DNA from: GCA-2733415 sp965178635
GTDB lineage: Bacteria > Bacteroidota > Bacteroidia > Flavobacteriales > Flavobacteriaceae
Assembly: GCA_965178635.1 (NCBI GenBank)
Contig: CBCXVT010000017.1
Coordinates: forward strand, 1-23,107
Reading direction: 5' to 3'
DNA length: 23,107 nt
Notes under the pieces: model-generated
What the model saw: only the letters and a program-made list of their open reading frames with translations
What the model was told of the DNA's origin: nothing
The model's database searches: none
Made by a program: the position numbers and the translations under genes
In this document: piece after piece, positions 8,238-16,533 of the stretch
Numbering within the stretch: the first letter of the stretch is position 1
How the letters are laid out: each line of letters begins with the position of its first letter

Positions 8238-9332
8238 ATGAAAACAATATTTATTGCAACATCTAAGTTTGGAAATCCTATCTCTGATTATTATAAAGTT
8301 TTAGGGAAGGTGTTTTCTGAAAATAAAGTTAATATTGTTTTTATATTTGATGGAACACCAAGTAGTTTGCCTAAACCATCTAATTATATTAAATATTATA
8401 GTTGGCCAAGTAAAAGACCTACTAAAATAAAAGATTTTATATTTATTTTAAGTTTACTAAAAAAGTATAGACCAATACTTAGTATCTCAAATTTTGGATC
8501 AACTAATGTAATGACACTTGCTTCATTATTAACGAGAGTGCCTAATAGAGTTAATTATGTACATACTACAACCACACAAATAAATTTAGATTCTAAAAGA
8601 AAATTAAGTAATCATTTTTTTCGTATAAGAAAAAAGTACATATATAAGTTAAATACGCATTTAATTACAAATTCTGAAGGAACAAAAGACGATACGTCCT
8701 TAAATTTTAAAATACCTAAAAAACGAATAACCGTATTTCCTTTATTAATTAAATCAAGTAGATTAAATTACTTGGCTAATAAAGAAAGAGAAGAACAAAT
8801 TGTAATTGTTGGGAGATTAGACACCTCTAAAGGTCATTTTGCTCTAATTGAACAATTTTCTAAGTGTTTAAAGAAGTTTCCAAGGTTAAAGTTAAAGATA
8901 ATTGGCGATGGGCCACTTCAAGATGAGTTATATAAGTTAGTTAGTGATTTAGATATGCAGGATAGGGTTATTTTTGCAGGAAGAATTCCAAATATAGATA
9001 TTGATAAAGAATTTTCAAGATCATTAATTAGCATTTCCTCTAGTGTAGATGAAGCATTCGGATTAGTAAACATAGAAGCGTTAAGGGAAGGGACCCCCAT
9101 TGTTTGTACAAAGACAGCAGGTACTAAAGACATTTTGGTTTCTCAAAAAAATGGGATGTTTTATAACGTAAATGAAGTAATGTCACTGTCTAATGCTATA
9201 GATGAAGTCTTGTCAAATTGGAGTAAATATTCGAATAATTCTTTGCGTATTTTTGATGAAAAGTATTGTATTGAAAAAGTAATTAATACACATTGTGATA
9301 TGATTACTTCATTATTTTTAAACGAATTTTAA
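8238..9332 (+). CDS. Glycosyltransferase family 4
   Basis: 364 aa. GT-B fold: an N-terminal domain with SISNFGSTNVMTLASLL (82-98), where GT4 enzymes have their acceptor-side loop, and YVHTTTTQ; then IVGRLDTSKGHFALIEQF (190-207) as the donor-domain turn, IGDGPL at 222-227, and EX7E in EAFGLVNIE (E272, E280), followed by REGTPIVCTKTAG. All of this is typical of GT4 transferases that build O-antigen or capsule repeats. It is preceded by a 28-bp AT-rich spacer with no clear promoter box, and followed after 5 bp by another GT4 of similar length, so it is part of the same transcript. Confidence 0.92.
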   Translation: MKTIFIATSKFGNPISDYYKVLGKVFSENKVNIVFIFDGTPSSLPKPSNYIKYYSWPSKRPTKIKDFIFILSLLKKYRPILSISNFGSTNVMTLASLLTRVPNRVNYVHTTTTQINLDSKRKLSNHFFRIRKKYIYKLNTHLITNSEGTKDDTSLNFKIPKKRITVFPLLIKSSRLNYLANKEREEQIVIVGRLDTSKGHFALIEQFSKCLKKFPRLKLKIIGDGPLQDELYKLVSDLDMQDRVIFAGRIPNIDIDKEFSRSLISISSSVDEAFGLVNIEALREGTPIVCTKTAGTKDILVSQKNGMFYNVNEVMSLSNAIDEVLSNWSKYSNNSLRIFDEKYCIEKVINTHCDMITSLFLNEF

Positions 9333-9337
9333 GTTAA

Positions 9338-10402
9338 ATGAAAATACTTCAAGTTATAGATAAACTAGATGTAGGAGGAGCAGAGCGTGTTGCTGTTGAT
9401 CTTTCTATATTACTATCTAAGGAGGTTTCTGCCAAAGTTGATTTTTTATGTTTGTTAGGGCCAGCTGTTTTAGATAAAGAACTACAAAAAGAACATATTG
9501 AAGTTTTGTATTTAAATCGTAAACAAAAATTTAATCCATTTACTGTAATAAAAACATTAAAAATTCTTAATGAGTACGATATTGTACATGTGCACTCAAG
9601 ACACATATTACGCTACGTTGGATTAACGTTTTTGCCATTTTTTAAAAGGAATTATAAGTTAGTCTTTCATGACCATTATGGCGCTATAGAAACAGATTCT
9701 AATGTCTCAAAGTATTTAAGATTTTGTATTAAAAAATCTGCAGCATATATTGGAGTAAGTTCATCGCTTACAAATTGGGCTACCAATCGTAATTTAAATA
9801 CAAATATTTATTTATTAAGTAATATCATACGTAAAAACCTAAATAAAAGAAAACATGCAACAGAAAGTAAAATTGTTGTAGTTGGTAATTTTAGACCTCA
9901 AAAAAATTATGAGTTCTTATGTAAATTGCTTGCAAGACTACCCAATTATATTTCAATTGATTTGTATGGCGCTGTTGTTGATGAAGCGTATCATTCAAAG
10001 ATTACGACCTTAAAATCAGAATTAAATATTGAAGATAGATTACATTTGATAAGTGGAGAGAAGCATATATCAGAGCTTCTCTGTAATTACAAATTGGCAT
10101 TACATTGTGCAGCATCTGAAACAGGGCCTTTAGTAGCTATAGAGTATTTGTCTAAAGGGGTACCTCTGTTAATGTATAAGACGGGGGAAGTAGCAGAAAC
10201 AATTTCAAAATATTCAAACGAGTTATTAATGACAAATTTTGAGTTGGATCAATGGAAAGTAAAAATTGAAAATCTATTAAATAATGAATTAGAATATCAA
10301 AAAAATGCTCAACTGAATTCAAAAATTTATAATGAAAATTACTCTGAAGAGAACTATACAAAAGCATGCCTGAACATTTACAAACATATTCTAAACTCTT
10401 AG
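9338..10402 (+). CDS. Glycosyltransferase family 4
   Basis: 354 aa. Textbook GT4 N-terminus: MKILQVIDKLDVGGAERV with GGAERV at 13-18, then HVHSRH at 84-89 and FHDHYG at 110-115. The donor domain starts at VVGNFRPQKNYEFL (181-194), and ETGPLVAIE supplies EX7E (E261, E269). The RPQKN turn is of the N-rich type seen in GalNAc/Glc-type GT4 enzymes, but this does not fix specificity. Its last 37 bp overlap the next gene in another frame, implying translational coupling. Predicted role: a cytoplasmic retaining transferase for the repeat unit. Confidence 0.93.
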   Translation: MKILQVIDKLDVGGAERVAVDLSILLSKEVSAKVDFLCLLGPAVLDKELQKEHIEVLYLNRKQKFNPFTVIKTLKILNEYDIVHVHSRHILRYVGLTFLPFFKRNYKLVFHDHYGAIETDSNVSKYLRFCIKKSAAYIGVSSSLTNWATNRNLNTNIYLLSNIIRKNLNKRKHATESKIVVVGNFRPQKNYEFLCKLLARLPNYISIDLYGAVVDEAYHSKITTLKSELNIEDRLHLISGEKHISELLCNYKLALHCAASETGPLVAIEYLSKGVPLLMYKTGEVAETISKYSNELLMTNFELDQWKVKIENLLNNELEYQKNAQLNSKIYNENYSEENYTKACLNIYKHILNS

Positions 10403-11508
10403 TAGTTTCTGACACAAGTATGTGTCAAAATAATAAAGATTCATATGCGTTTGGACCCGTTGTGAAAGAACTGGAAGAGTTGTCGTGCTTTAAAAAAATT
10501 GTATGGATTGGCTTTAACAATGGCGATATTACTGCTAATAAATCATTAGTTAAGCTTAAAAAAGGAAATATCAAACTCATTTTATTACCATCAAGTGGCG
10601 GGAATAATTTGTGGAGTAAATTATATATTTTATTACTCTACCCGGTTTATATTTTTGTCATTTTTAAGGAATTAGTGAATTCTAAATACATCCATGTCAG
10701 AGCACCGTCTAATCCCGCTGTCATTACAATGTTACTTTCGATGTGTTTTCCGTCTAAGCGTTTTTGGTTTAAATATGCTGGCAATTGGACTGGTACTGCA
10801 TCTAGGTTTTATAGGTTTCAACGCCAATTATTAAAGAAACTTACAAAGTCCTCAAAAGTAACTGTAAATGGTAATTGGGAAAATCAGTCCAAACACATTC
10901 TTGCCTTTGAAAATCCATGTTTAAATCAAACGGATAGAATTAACGGTCAGCACATATGTGAACAAAAGAAGATGTCTGATAAAATAAATTACTGCTTTGT
11001 AGGCGGAATGAATACCAATAAAGGAGTCGATAAAATTATCGAGGTGTTAGAGACGATGGCTAAAAATGACAAATTTGGGACGTTCCATATAGTTGGTGGA
11101 GGAGAGCTTCTTGAGCCATTACAACTTAAGGCAAAGACATTTTCTCATAAAGTTGTATTTCATGGGTTTTTAGCTAAAGATGACATATGTGAAGTTTACG
11201 AAAAATGCCATTATATTGTTCTGCCATCAAAAAGTGAAGGGTTTCCTAAAGTTATAGGAGAAGCAATGAACTATGGCTGTGTGCCAATTGTTTCTGATAT
11301 TTCATGTATAGGGCAGTATGTACAACATAACACAAACGGCTTGTTAATTCATCCAATAACCACACAACAATTACAAGAGCAATTAATGACGTCACTGTTT
11401 ATAGAACAAAAACAGTTTAAAACAATGATGATGTACAATTATAATCTAGCAGAAAAATTTACATATGAATATTACGAAGAGAGAATAGTTAACGATATTT
11501 TTAATTAG
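10366..11508 (+). CDS. Glycosyltransferase family 4
   Basis: 380 aa from ATG 10366, which lies 37 bp inside the preceding gene. The next in-frame ATG (10420, residue 19) would remove the strand LLVVSD, so the upstream start is preferred. KYAGNW (136-141) is the acceptor-domain strand; FVGGMNTNKGVDKIIEVL (211-228) is the donor-domain turn, VGGGELLEPL follows, and EGFPKVIGE gives EX7E (E291, E299). The segment 84-101 is strongly hydrophobic and may dip into the membrane. The protein is more divergent at its N-terminus than its neighbours. Predicted role is again sugar addition to the lipid-linked unit. Confidence 0.9.
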   Translation: MPEHLQTYSKLLVVSDTSMCQNNKDSYAFGPVVKELEELSCFKKIVWIGFNNGDITANKSLVKLKKGNIKLILLPSSGGNNLWSKLYILLLYPVYIFVIFKELVNSKYIHVRAPSNPAVITMLLSMCFPSKRFWFKYAGNWTGTASRFYRFQRQLLKKLTKSSKVTVNGNWENQSKHILAFENPCLNQTDRINGQHICEQKKMSDKINYCFVGGMNTNKGVDKIIEVLETMAKNDKFGTFHIVGGGELLEPLQLKAKTFSHKVVFHGFLAKDDICEVYEKCHYIVLPSKSEGFPKVIGEAMNYGCVPIVSDISCIGQYVQHNTNGLLIHPITTQQLQEQLMTSLFIEQKQFKTMMMYNYNLAEKFTYEYYEERIVNDIFN

Positions 11509-11516
11509 AATTTGTT

Positions 11517-11524
11517 TACTTTTG
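11517..11524 (+). promoter_or_regulatory. Candidate internal -7 promoter box before the polymerase/ligase gene
   Basis: TACTTTTG fits the Bacteroidota -7 consensus TAnnTTTG exactly and lies in the 22-bp gap between two operon genes, ending 6 nt before ATG 11531. No TTTG-like -33 element is visible at the usual distance. If active, it would give an almost leaderless transcript for the membrane polymerase/ligase and downstream genes. Confidence 0.35.
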
Positions 11525-11530
11525 AAAAAT

Positions 11531-12901
11531 ATGAGTCAACTCAAAAATAATAATAAAGAATTGTTATTGATTGCACTACATGCTCTAATCGGGTTTGTAG
11601 TGTTTTTATTTAGACCAAGTTCGGTAGTTATTAATTTATTAATGATGGCTATTTTGTTTGTATATATATTCAAATCAAAGCATAAAACATTTGCTATATT
11701 AGTGTCTTGTGCATATGTTTCCTCTAGCGATGTGTTTTTTAGAATGACCAAAGGGTTAGTGTTTTATGAGTTACATAAATACCTACTTATAGCTTTTGTA
11801 ATCATTGGCTTTTGTTATGAATTGCATAAAACAAAAGGTGGAGTATATGTTATATACATGCTTCTGCTGTTATTTGGTATAGCTTTTACAGATTATAATA
11901 TAGTAGAAAGTGCAAGGAAAATGATAGCGTTTAATTTAGGGGGGCCAATATCCTTAGGAATGGTTGCTTTGTATTGTTATAAAAAGCAGTTGCGATTAGA
12001 GACTTTGGTAAAGGTGCTTTTTTATGCTTTGTTGCCAGTAATCTCAATGGTTATGTATTTGTTTTTATACACACCAAGTATAAAAGATTCCGTTACAGGA
12101 ACGGCATCTAATTTTGCAACTTCAGGAGGTTTTGGTCCTAACCAAGTTGCAACAATATTAGGCTTAGGAATGTTTATACTAATGACACGATTAATATTAA
12201 ATAAAAATAAAGGGCTCTATTTTTATATTGAATTAGGACTATTATTATTGATATCTTATCGAGGCTTAGTAACGTTTTCTAGAGGGGGGATGTTAACGGC
12301 TTTAATTGCAGTTCTGTTTTTTGTTTTATTAACCTTCGGAAAAGCAAAACAAAGTTTAAGAACTAAATTGGTAAAGATAATTTTTGTATTTGGGGTATTG
12401 GGTATAGGAGTATGGGGGTACGCATTATTTACAACATCAGGGTTAATAGAAAACAGGTATTCGAATAAAAATGCTTTAGGCCAAGAAAAAGAAGATGTTT
12501 CAACAGGGAGATCAAGTTTGATTATGGTTGAAATAGAGGCATTTATGGAAGAACCAGTATTTGGGATAGGAGTAGGTAAAAATAAACAATACAGGTTTGA
12601 GAAAACAGGAATTGAAGCAGCATCCCATAATGAAATTAGTAGATTGTTAGCAGAGCATGGCTCATTTGGAATTATAGCTTTTTTAATTTTATTTTTCACG
12701 CCTTTATTGTTAAGACTAGGTAATAGAAATAATATTTATTTTTATTCATTTTTCCTATTTTGGTTTTTAACAATCAATCATTCTTCTATGCGTATAGCTT
12801 TTCCTTCATTTATATATGGTTTAGCATTGCTAGATGTTACATATGAGACTAAAAAGAAAAAGATACCAAAGCATAGGCAACAACCAAAATTAGCGAGTTA
12901 A
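11531..12901 (+). CDS. O-antigen polymerase/ligase-like membrane protein (Wzy/WaaL family)
   Basis: 456 aa from ATG 11531. A TTG at 11522 is also in frame, but it lies inside a candidate -7 promoter box, so the ATG is preferred. About ten to twelve hydrophobic helices run through the protein. Family marks are a GPNQVA turn (about 202-207), the SRGG loop entry (250-253), and a large periplasmic loop ending in EEPVFGIGVGK and SHNEISRLLAEHGSFG with H366, the pattern of Wzy_C proteins (RfaL/Wzy). It should act in the inner membrane on undecaprenyl-linked glycan at the periplasmic face, either polymerising repeats or ligating glycan to an acceptor. In a GT operon ending in a WcaJ-like initiator, a Wzy polymerase is the simplest reading; a ligase role is not excluded. 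It overlaps the next start by 1 bp. Confidence 0.88.
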   Translation: MSQLKNNNKELLLIALHALIGFVVFLFRPSSVVINLLMMAILFVYIFKSKHKTFAILVSCAYVSSSDVFFRMTKGLVFYELHKYLLIAFVIIGFCYELHKTKGGVYVIYMLLLLFGIAFTDYNIVESARKMIAFNLGGPISLGMVALYCYKKQLRLETLVKVLFYALLPVISMVMYLFLYTPSIKDSVTGTASNFATSGGFGPNQVATILGLGMFILMTRLILNKNKGLYFYIELGLLLLISYRGLVTFSRGGMLTALIAVLFFVLLTFGKAKQSLRTKLVKIIFVFGVLGIGVWGYALFTTSGLIENRYSNKNALGQEKEDVSTGRSSLIMVEIEAFMEEPVFGIGVGKNKQYRFEKTGIEAASHNEISRLLAEHGSFGIIAFLILFFTPLLLRLGNRNNIYFYSFFLFWFLTINHSSMRIAFPSFIYGLALLDVTYETKKKKIPKHRQQPKLAS

Positions 12902-13908
12902 TGATTTTATATATCGGTAATAATCTATCACTTCCTAATAGCAATGTAACAACCTTACAATTGTTAACTAAATTATTAAAACAAGATGGGTATAAAGTGG
13001 TGTGTACATCATCAAAAACCAATCAAGTTTTACGATTGATTGATATGCTTTTTAGTGTAGTTAAATACCGAAATACAATTAATTACATATTAATAGATAC
13101 GTATAGTACTAGGAATTTCTATTATGCTTTTTTATCAAGTCAATTAGCACGATTGTTAAACTTGAAATACATACCTATTCTACATGGAGGGAGTTTACCT
13201 AATAGGTTAACATCATCTCCTAAAATGTCACAAATGTTATTTGGTAATTCCTTTAGTAACATTGCACCGTCAAACTACTTGAAGAGTGAATTTAAAAAGC
13301 ACGGATATGATTCAGATTATATTCCAAATATATTAGAGCTTGCAACTTATAATTTTAAAAGAAGAACAAATTTTCATCCAAAATTATTATATGTTAGAGC
13401 GCTACATAAGCTATACAATCCGAAAATGGCTATATATGTTCTAGCAGAATTAAAAAAAGAATACCCCAACGCAGAATTATGTATTGTAGGCCCCGATAAG
13501 GATGGTTCGTTAAACGAATGTAAAGAGTTAGCAATGCATTTAAAAGTGTCTGATTCTGTTATTTTTAAAGGGTTGTTGCTTAAGAAGCAGTGGCACAAAT
13601 TATCAGAAAACTATGATATATTTATTAATACAACTACTGTAGATAATACTCCGATAAGTGTAATGGAAGCTATGGCTTTAGGTTTACCTGTAGTATCTAC
13701 TGATGTAGGAGGTATGCCTTATTTAATTGAACATGGGAAATCAGGAGTTTTGGTAAAATCAAATGATGTAACTGAAATGGTTTTGGCTGTTAAAGAAATT
13801 GTTTCTAATTCATTGCATTACAGTAAGATGTCTTTTTTAGCAAGACAGAAAGTAGAGCGATTTGATTGGAAAGTTGTAAAAGAACTCTGGAACAGGTTAC
13901 TAAAATAA
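12901..13908 (+). CDS. Glycosyltransferase family 4 with Asp in the first EX7E position
   Basis: 335 aa, slightly short for GT4. The N-terminal domain shows PILHGGSLPNRL (92-103), the HGG acceptor loop, then IAPSNYLKSEFKKHGY (121-136). YVRALHKLYNPKMAI (164-178) is the donor-domain turn and IVGPDKDG follows. The usual EX7E motif reads DNTPISVME (D248, E256), with aspartate in place of the first glutamate, a variant of the nucleotide-sugar contact. ALGLPVVSTDVGGMPYLI completes the site. The ATG overlaps the previous TAA by one base. It is the last transferase before the initiating enzyme. It is probably active, as the D variant keeps the charge, but this is inference. Confidence 0.9.
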   Translation: MILYIGNNLSLPNSNVTTLQLLTKLLKQDGYKVVCTSSKTNQVLRLIDMLFSVVKYRNTINYILIDTYSTRNFYYAFLSSQLARLLNLKYIPILHGGSLPNRLTSSPKMSQMLFGNSFSNIAPSNYLKSEFKKHGYDSDYIPNILELATYNFKRRTNFHPKLLYVRALHKLYNPKMAIYVLAELKKEYPNAELCIVGPDKDGSLNECKELAMHLKVSDSVIFKGLLLKKQWHKLSENYDIFINTTTVDNTPISVMEAMALGLPVVSTDVGGMPYLIEHGKSGVLVKSNDVTEMVLAVKEIVSNSLHYSKMSFLARQKVERFDWKVVKELWNRLLK

Positions 13909-13912
13909 GGGC

Positions 13913-13929
13913 TATTTCTTTTAGAAATA
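13913..13929. other. Short AT-rich palindrome in the 56-bp gap before the initiating transferase gene
   Basis: TATTTCT and AGAAATA form a perfect 7-bp inverted repeat around a TTT loop. It contains almost no G-C pairs and no T-run follows, so it is not a convincing terminator. It could be a weak pause site or a binding palindrome. The rest of the gap is AT-rich and contains the ribosome-binding site noted separately. Confidence 0.3.
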
Positions 13930-13950
13930 TTATATTAGCTCAAAAATAAC

Positions 13951-13955
13951 AAGGA
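13951..13955 (+). promoter_or_regulatory. Shine-Dalgarno-like site for the initiating transferase
   Basis: AAGGA lies 9 nt before ATG 13965. Such purine-rich sites are uncommon in Bacteroidota, and I do not see one before most other genes here. It supports the chosen start and suggests independent translation initiation, in contrast to the coupled upstream genes. Confidence 0.45.
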
Positions 13956-13964
13956 ATATACATA

Positions 13965-15344
13965 ATGTCTGCCAAAACTAATATTCATTTTGAGTTATCA
14001 GAAAGGAAACTTTTGTTACGTATTTTAGACGTAATATTAGTCTTGTTTGGGTTACATTTTGTAGGAACACTATTTGAATTTGATTACTTTACAATCAGTA
14101 AAGAAAAATGGATATGGTCTATAATATTAGGATTTTATATACTCTTTTTTGGAACCATATTTGAACTGTATAATTTAAAAAAGGCAAGTAATTTTTTTAG
14201 CATCCTTAAAGGAATAGTGCTAACCTCATCAATAACTATTTTAGTTTATTTACTTACCCCATATTTTACCCCATCATTACCAGCAAGTAGAATTCAAATA
14301 CTGTTTTTCTATTTATCCATGATGTGTTCAATGACCTTAGGAAGGTTGGCTTATATCTATTTTATTAACTCACCTAGATTTGTTAAAAATGTCATTTTAA
14401 TAGCAGATGGTGATCGTGTAGAAGAAATAGAACAGAACTTATCTGCTGCAGATGTTAATTATAACATTAAATATGTTATTGATACAACTCAAAAAGGCAA
14501 AGGAATTCATGGTGAAAAAGAAGTTAATTCATCTAAATTGAAAGAAATAGTTAGTAAAGGAACTTATGAAATTGTAGTAACCAATAGCTCAAGTTTTTCA
14601 TCAATAGAATTGTATAATGATTTGTTAGATGTTTTTAATCAAGGGCACATCATTAAAGAGTATTCTCAAGTATACGAAAATCTTTCAGGACGAGTATATG
14701 TGGATTTTAAAAACAATCAGTTATACAAGCAGTTTCCATTTAGTGAGCATAATGTAAAACCAATATATAGATTAGTTCATCGTTTTTTTGATGTTGTAAT
14801 AAGTCTTGTAGGATTAGTGGCGCTTTTCACACTCATTCCCTTTTTGTTGGTTATTAATCTATTAGCAAATAAAGGGCCTTTGTTATACACACAAGAACGC
14901 GTGGGTAAAAAAGGGATGCCGTTTAAAATTTACAAGTTACGAAGTATGGTTGTAAATGCTGAAAAAGATGGGGCAGTTTGGGCAAAGAAAAATGATATGA
15001 GAATTACAGCTTTTGGAAAATTTTTGCGCAAAACACGTTTAGATGAATTTCCACAGTTTTTGAACATCTTAAAAGGAGAAATGAGTGTTATTGGTCCAAG
15101 GCCAGAACGACCAATTTTTGTAGAGGAACTGTCAAAAAAGATCCCTTTTTATCCTACTCGACATATTATTAAACCAGGGCTAACTGGTTGGGCACAAGTA
15201 AATACAAGCTACGGTGCTTCGGTTGAAGACAGTTTGAAAAAACTGCAATATGATTTGTACTACATCAAACACAGAAATGTGTTTTTAGATTTGAACATAG
15301 CTATAAAAACATTAAGTACTGTAATTTTTTATAGAGGACAATAA
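13965..15344 (+). CDS. Polyprenyl-phosphate hexose-1-phosphate transferase (WcaJ-like initiating transferase)
   Basis: 459 aa. Four or five N-terminal helices (about 18-36, 49-68, 82-100, 112-134) are followed by a soluble Rossmann-like region and a hydrophobic segment at 276-300. The C-terminal bacterial sugar transferase domain contains KIYKLRSM (321-328), LRKTRLDEFPQ (354-364) with the D360-E361 catalytic pair, GPRPERP (377-383) and KPGLTGWAQVN (403-413). This is the full PglC/WbaP/WcaJ architecture with the N-terminal WcaJ-type membrane region. It transfers a sugar-1-phosphate from UDP-sugar to undecaprenyl phosphate, the first committed step of the polysaccharide. UDP-glucose or UDP-galactose is likely, but not proven. 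The gene ends directly against the end of the opposite-strand DUF4105 gene. Confidence 0.94.
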   Translation: MSAKTNIHFELSERKLLLRILDVILVLFGLHFVGTLFEFDYFTISKEKWIWSIILGFYILFFGTIFELYNLKKASNFFSILKGIVLTSSITILVYLLTPYFTPSLPASRIQILFFYLSMMCSMTLGRLAYIYFINSPRFVKNVILIADGDRVEEIEQNLSAADVNYNIKYVIDTTQKGKGIHGEKEVNSSKLKEIVSKGTYEIVVTNSSSFSSIELYNDLLDVFNQGHIIKEYSQVYENLSGRVYVDFKNNQLYKQFPFSEHNVKPIYRLVHRFFDVVISLVGLVALFTLIPFLLVINLLANKGPLLYTQERVGKKGMPFKIYKLRSMVVNAEKDGAVWAKKNDMRITAFGKFLRKTRLDEFPQFLNILKGEMSVIGPRPERPIFVEELSKKIPFYPTRHIIKPGLTGWAQVNTSYGASVEDSLKKLQYDLYYIKHRNVFLDLNIAIKTLSTVIFYRGQ

Positions 15345-16517
15345 TTACCTTTTAAAAAAGAAGCTTAAATAACAATACCTAATACATAAGCATATAAATA
15401 GAGGCGTCATGGTTAATGCGAATTCCTCTACTTTAAAACTCCATAAAACAGCTAGTAATACGAGTAGTGATGCTACTAATGTAAAGTAAGTGCTCAGCCA
15501 TTTAAATTTTACTGTTTGTTTGCTTAATATAAAAAATGCAACAACCAAGTTCGGGGCAAATGCCCATAGAACATTTAAGTTGTTTGCAGTAGTGCCATGA
15601 TCTGTTGCTAGCCAAAGTAATAACACGAGTACGCCAATAATACCTGTTGTTAATAACAGAACAAAATCTAAAAACTTAGTGCGTTTCTTTTTTTTGTAAT
15701 CTTTAAAAGTGATTAGTAGAATTAAAACAGAAATACTAGAGATTATTGCTAAGGGGCTAAAAATGAAGTTTGACTTTTGATGTATTGCATCGTTTTTTTT
15801 CAATAAAACTGAGTTACCATTAATTAATGGTTCATTATTAATAGAGGCATTGTTAAACGCTTTATAAATGTATTCTGGTAAAAACTGATACTCATCGGTT
15901 GTAGCTTTAACGTCTATAACAGAACCAAGCGCAATATTTATCCCGACATTAGCCCAGGTATTGTATGGCACATTGTTGTTTATCAGTTGCCGCATTGTGT
16001 ATGCTGTAGTAATATGATCATCCTTAAAAACAATCTGATTCGGAAAAACGCCTTCTAAAACAGACCTTATCTTAGTAGCGCAATTATTATAAAAGAAATC
16101 ATATTTATAAGAGGCATTCTCGGGCTGAGCATTGTGTTCTAAAAAAGCAATTAGTTGTTTTTTTTGTAAAGTGCTTAAATTTAAAACTTGTTCGCTAACT
16201 GCCCTGTTTTCAGATTGGTATATCTCATAAAAATTAGAAAATCTATTTCTTCCCAATTTGTAAATTAACTTCCCTTTCGCAAAATTAGTGTAGAAATTTG
16301 GGGCGTTAAAATCAAACATGCCATAGTTATACACAATGTCTAAGTGGTTGTAAGTATCTTTAACTCTAAAGGCACTGTGTCCGAATGTACTGTACAATTC
16401 TTCACCAGGGCCACAAGTTAAGATACTAATATCAACAGTGTCTGAGTAGGTGATGTGTTGAGAAAATGAAAATTCACTCACTAATAATATTAAAAAGAGT
16501 AGTGCTTTAGGTATCAT
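15345..16517 (-). CDS. DUF4105 (Lnb N-terminal periplasmic domain-like) membrane protein
   Basis: 390 aa. A signal peptide (1-20, ending SFSFSQ) is followed by a periplasmic DUF4105 domain with CGPGEELYSTFGHSAFR (35-51, H47) and YDFFYNNCATKIR (139-151, C146). These His and Cys residues are the conserved catalytic-looking pair of the family. The C-terminal third has about five transmembrane helices (roughly 254-272, 283-304, 315-331, 343-360, 366-385). DUF4105 is the periplasmic domain of Lnb, the lipoprotein acyl-transfer enzyme known from Enterococcus, so a role in lipoprotein N-terminal acyl transfer is a reasonable hypothesis, but it is only family-based. It lies 16 bp downstream of the PorV-family gene and is probably co-transcribed with it. 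Confidence 0.85.
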   Translation of the reverse strand: MIPKALLFLILLVSEFSFSQHITYSDTVDISILTCGPGEELYSTFGHSAFRVKDTYNHLDIVYNYGMFDFNAPNFYTNFAKGKLIYKLGRNRFSNFYEIYQSENRAVSEQVLNLSTLQKKQLIAFLEHNAQPENASYKYDFFYNNCATKIRSVLEGVFPNQIVFKDDHITTAYTMRQLINNNVPYNTWANVGINIALGSVIDVKATTDEYQFLPEYIYKAFNNASINNEPLINGNSVLLKKNDAIHQKSNFIFSPLAIISSISVLILLITFKDYKKKKRTKFLDFVLLLTTGIIGVLVLLLWLATDHGTTANNLNVLWAFAPNLVVAFFILSKQTVKFKWLSTYFTLVASLLVLLAVLWSFKVEEFALTMTPLFICLCIRYCYLSFFFKR

Positions 16518-16533
16518 TTTCTATGTGTTACAA

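Noticed and set aside
12256..12699. 147-codon open frame on the minus strand
   Set aside because: It lies entirely antisense to the polymerase/ligase gene, has no recognisable domain, and its hydrophobicity mirrors the membrane helices of the sense strand.
13913..13929. Palindrome as an intrinsic terminator before the initiating transferase
   Set aside because: The stem is nearly all A-T and no T-run follows, so it would not terminate transcription efficiently; kept only as a low-confidence feature.
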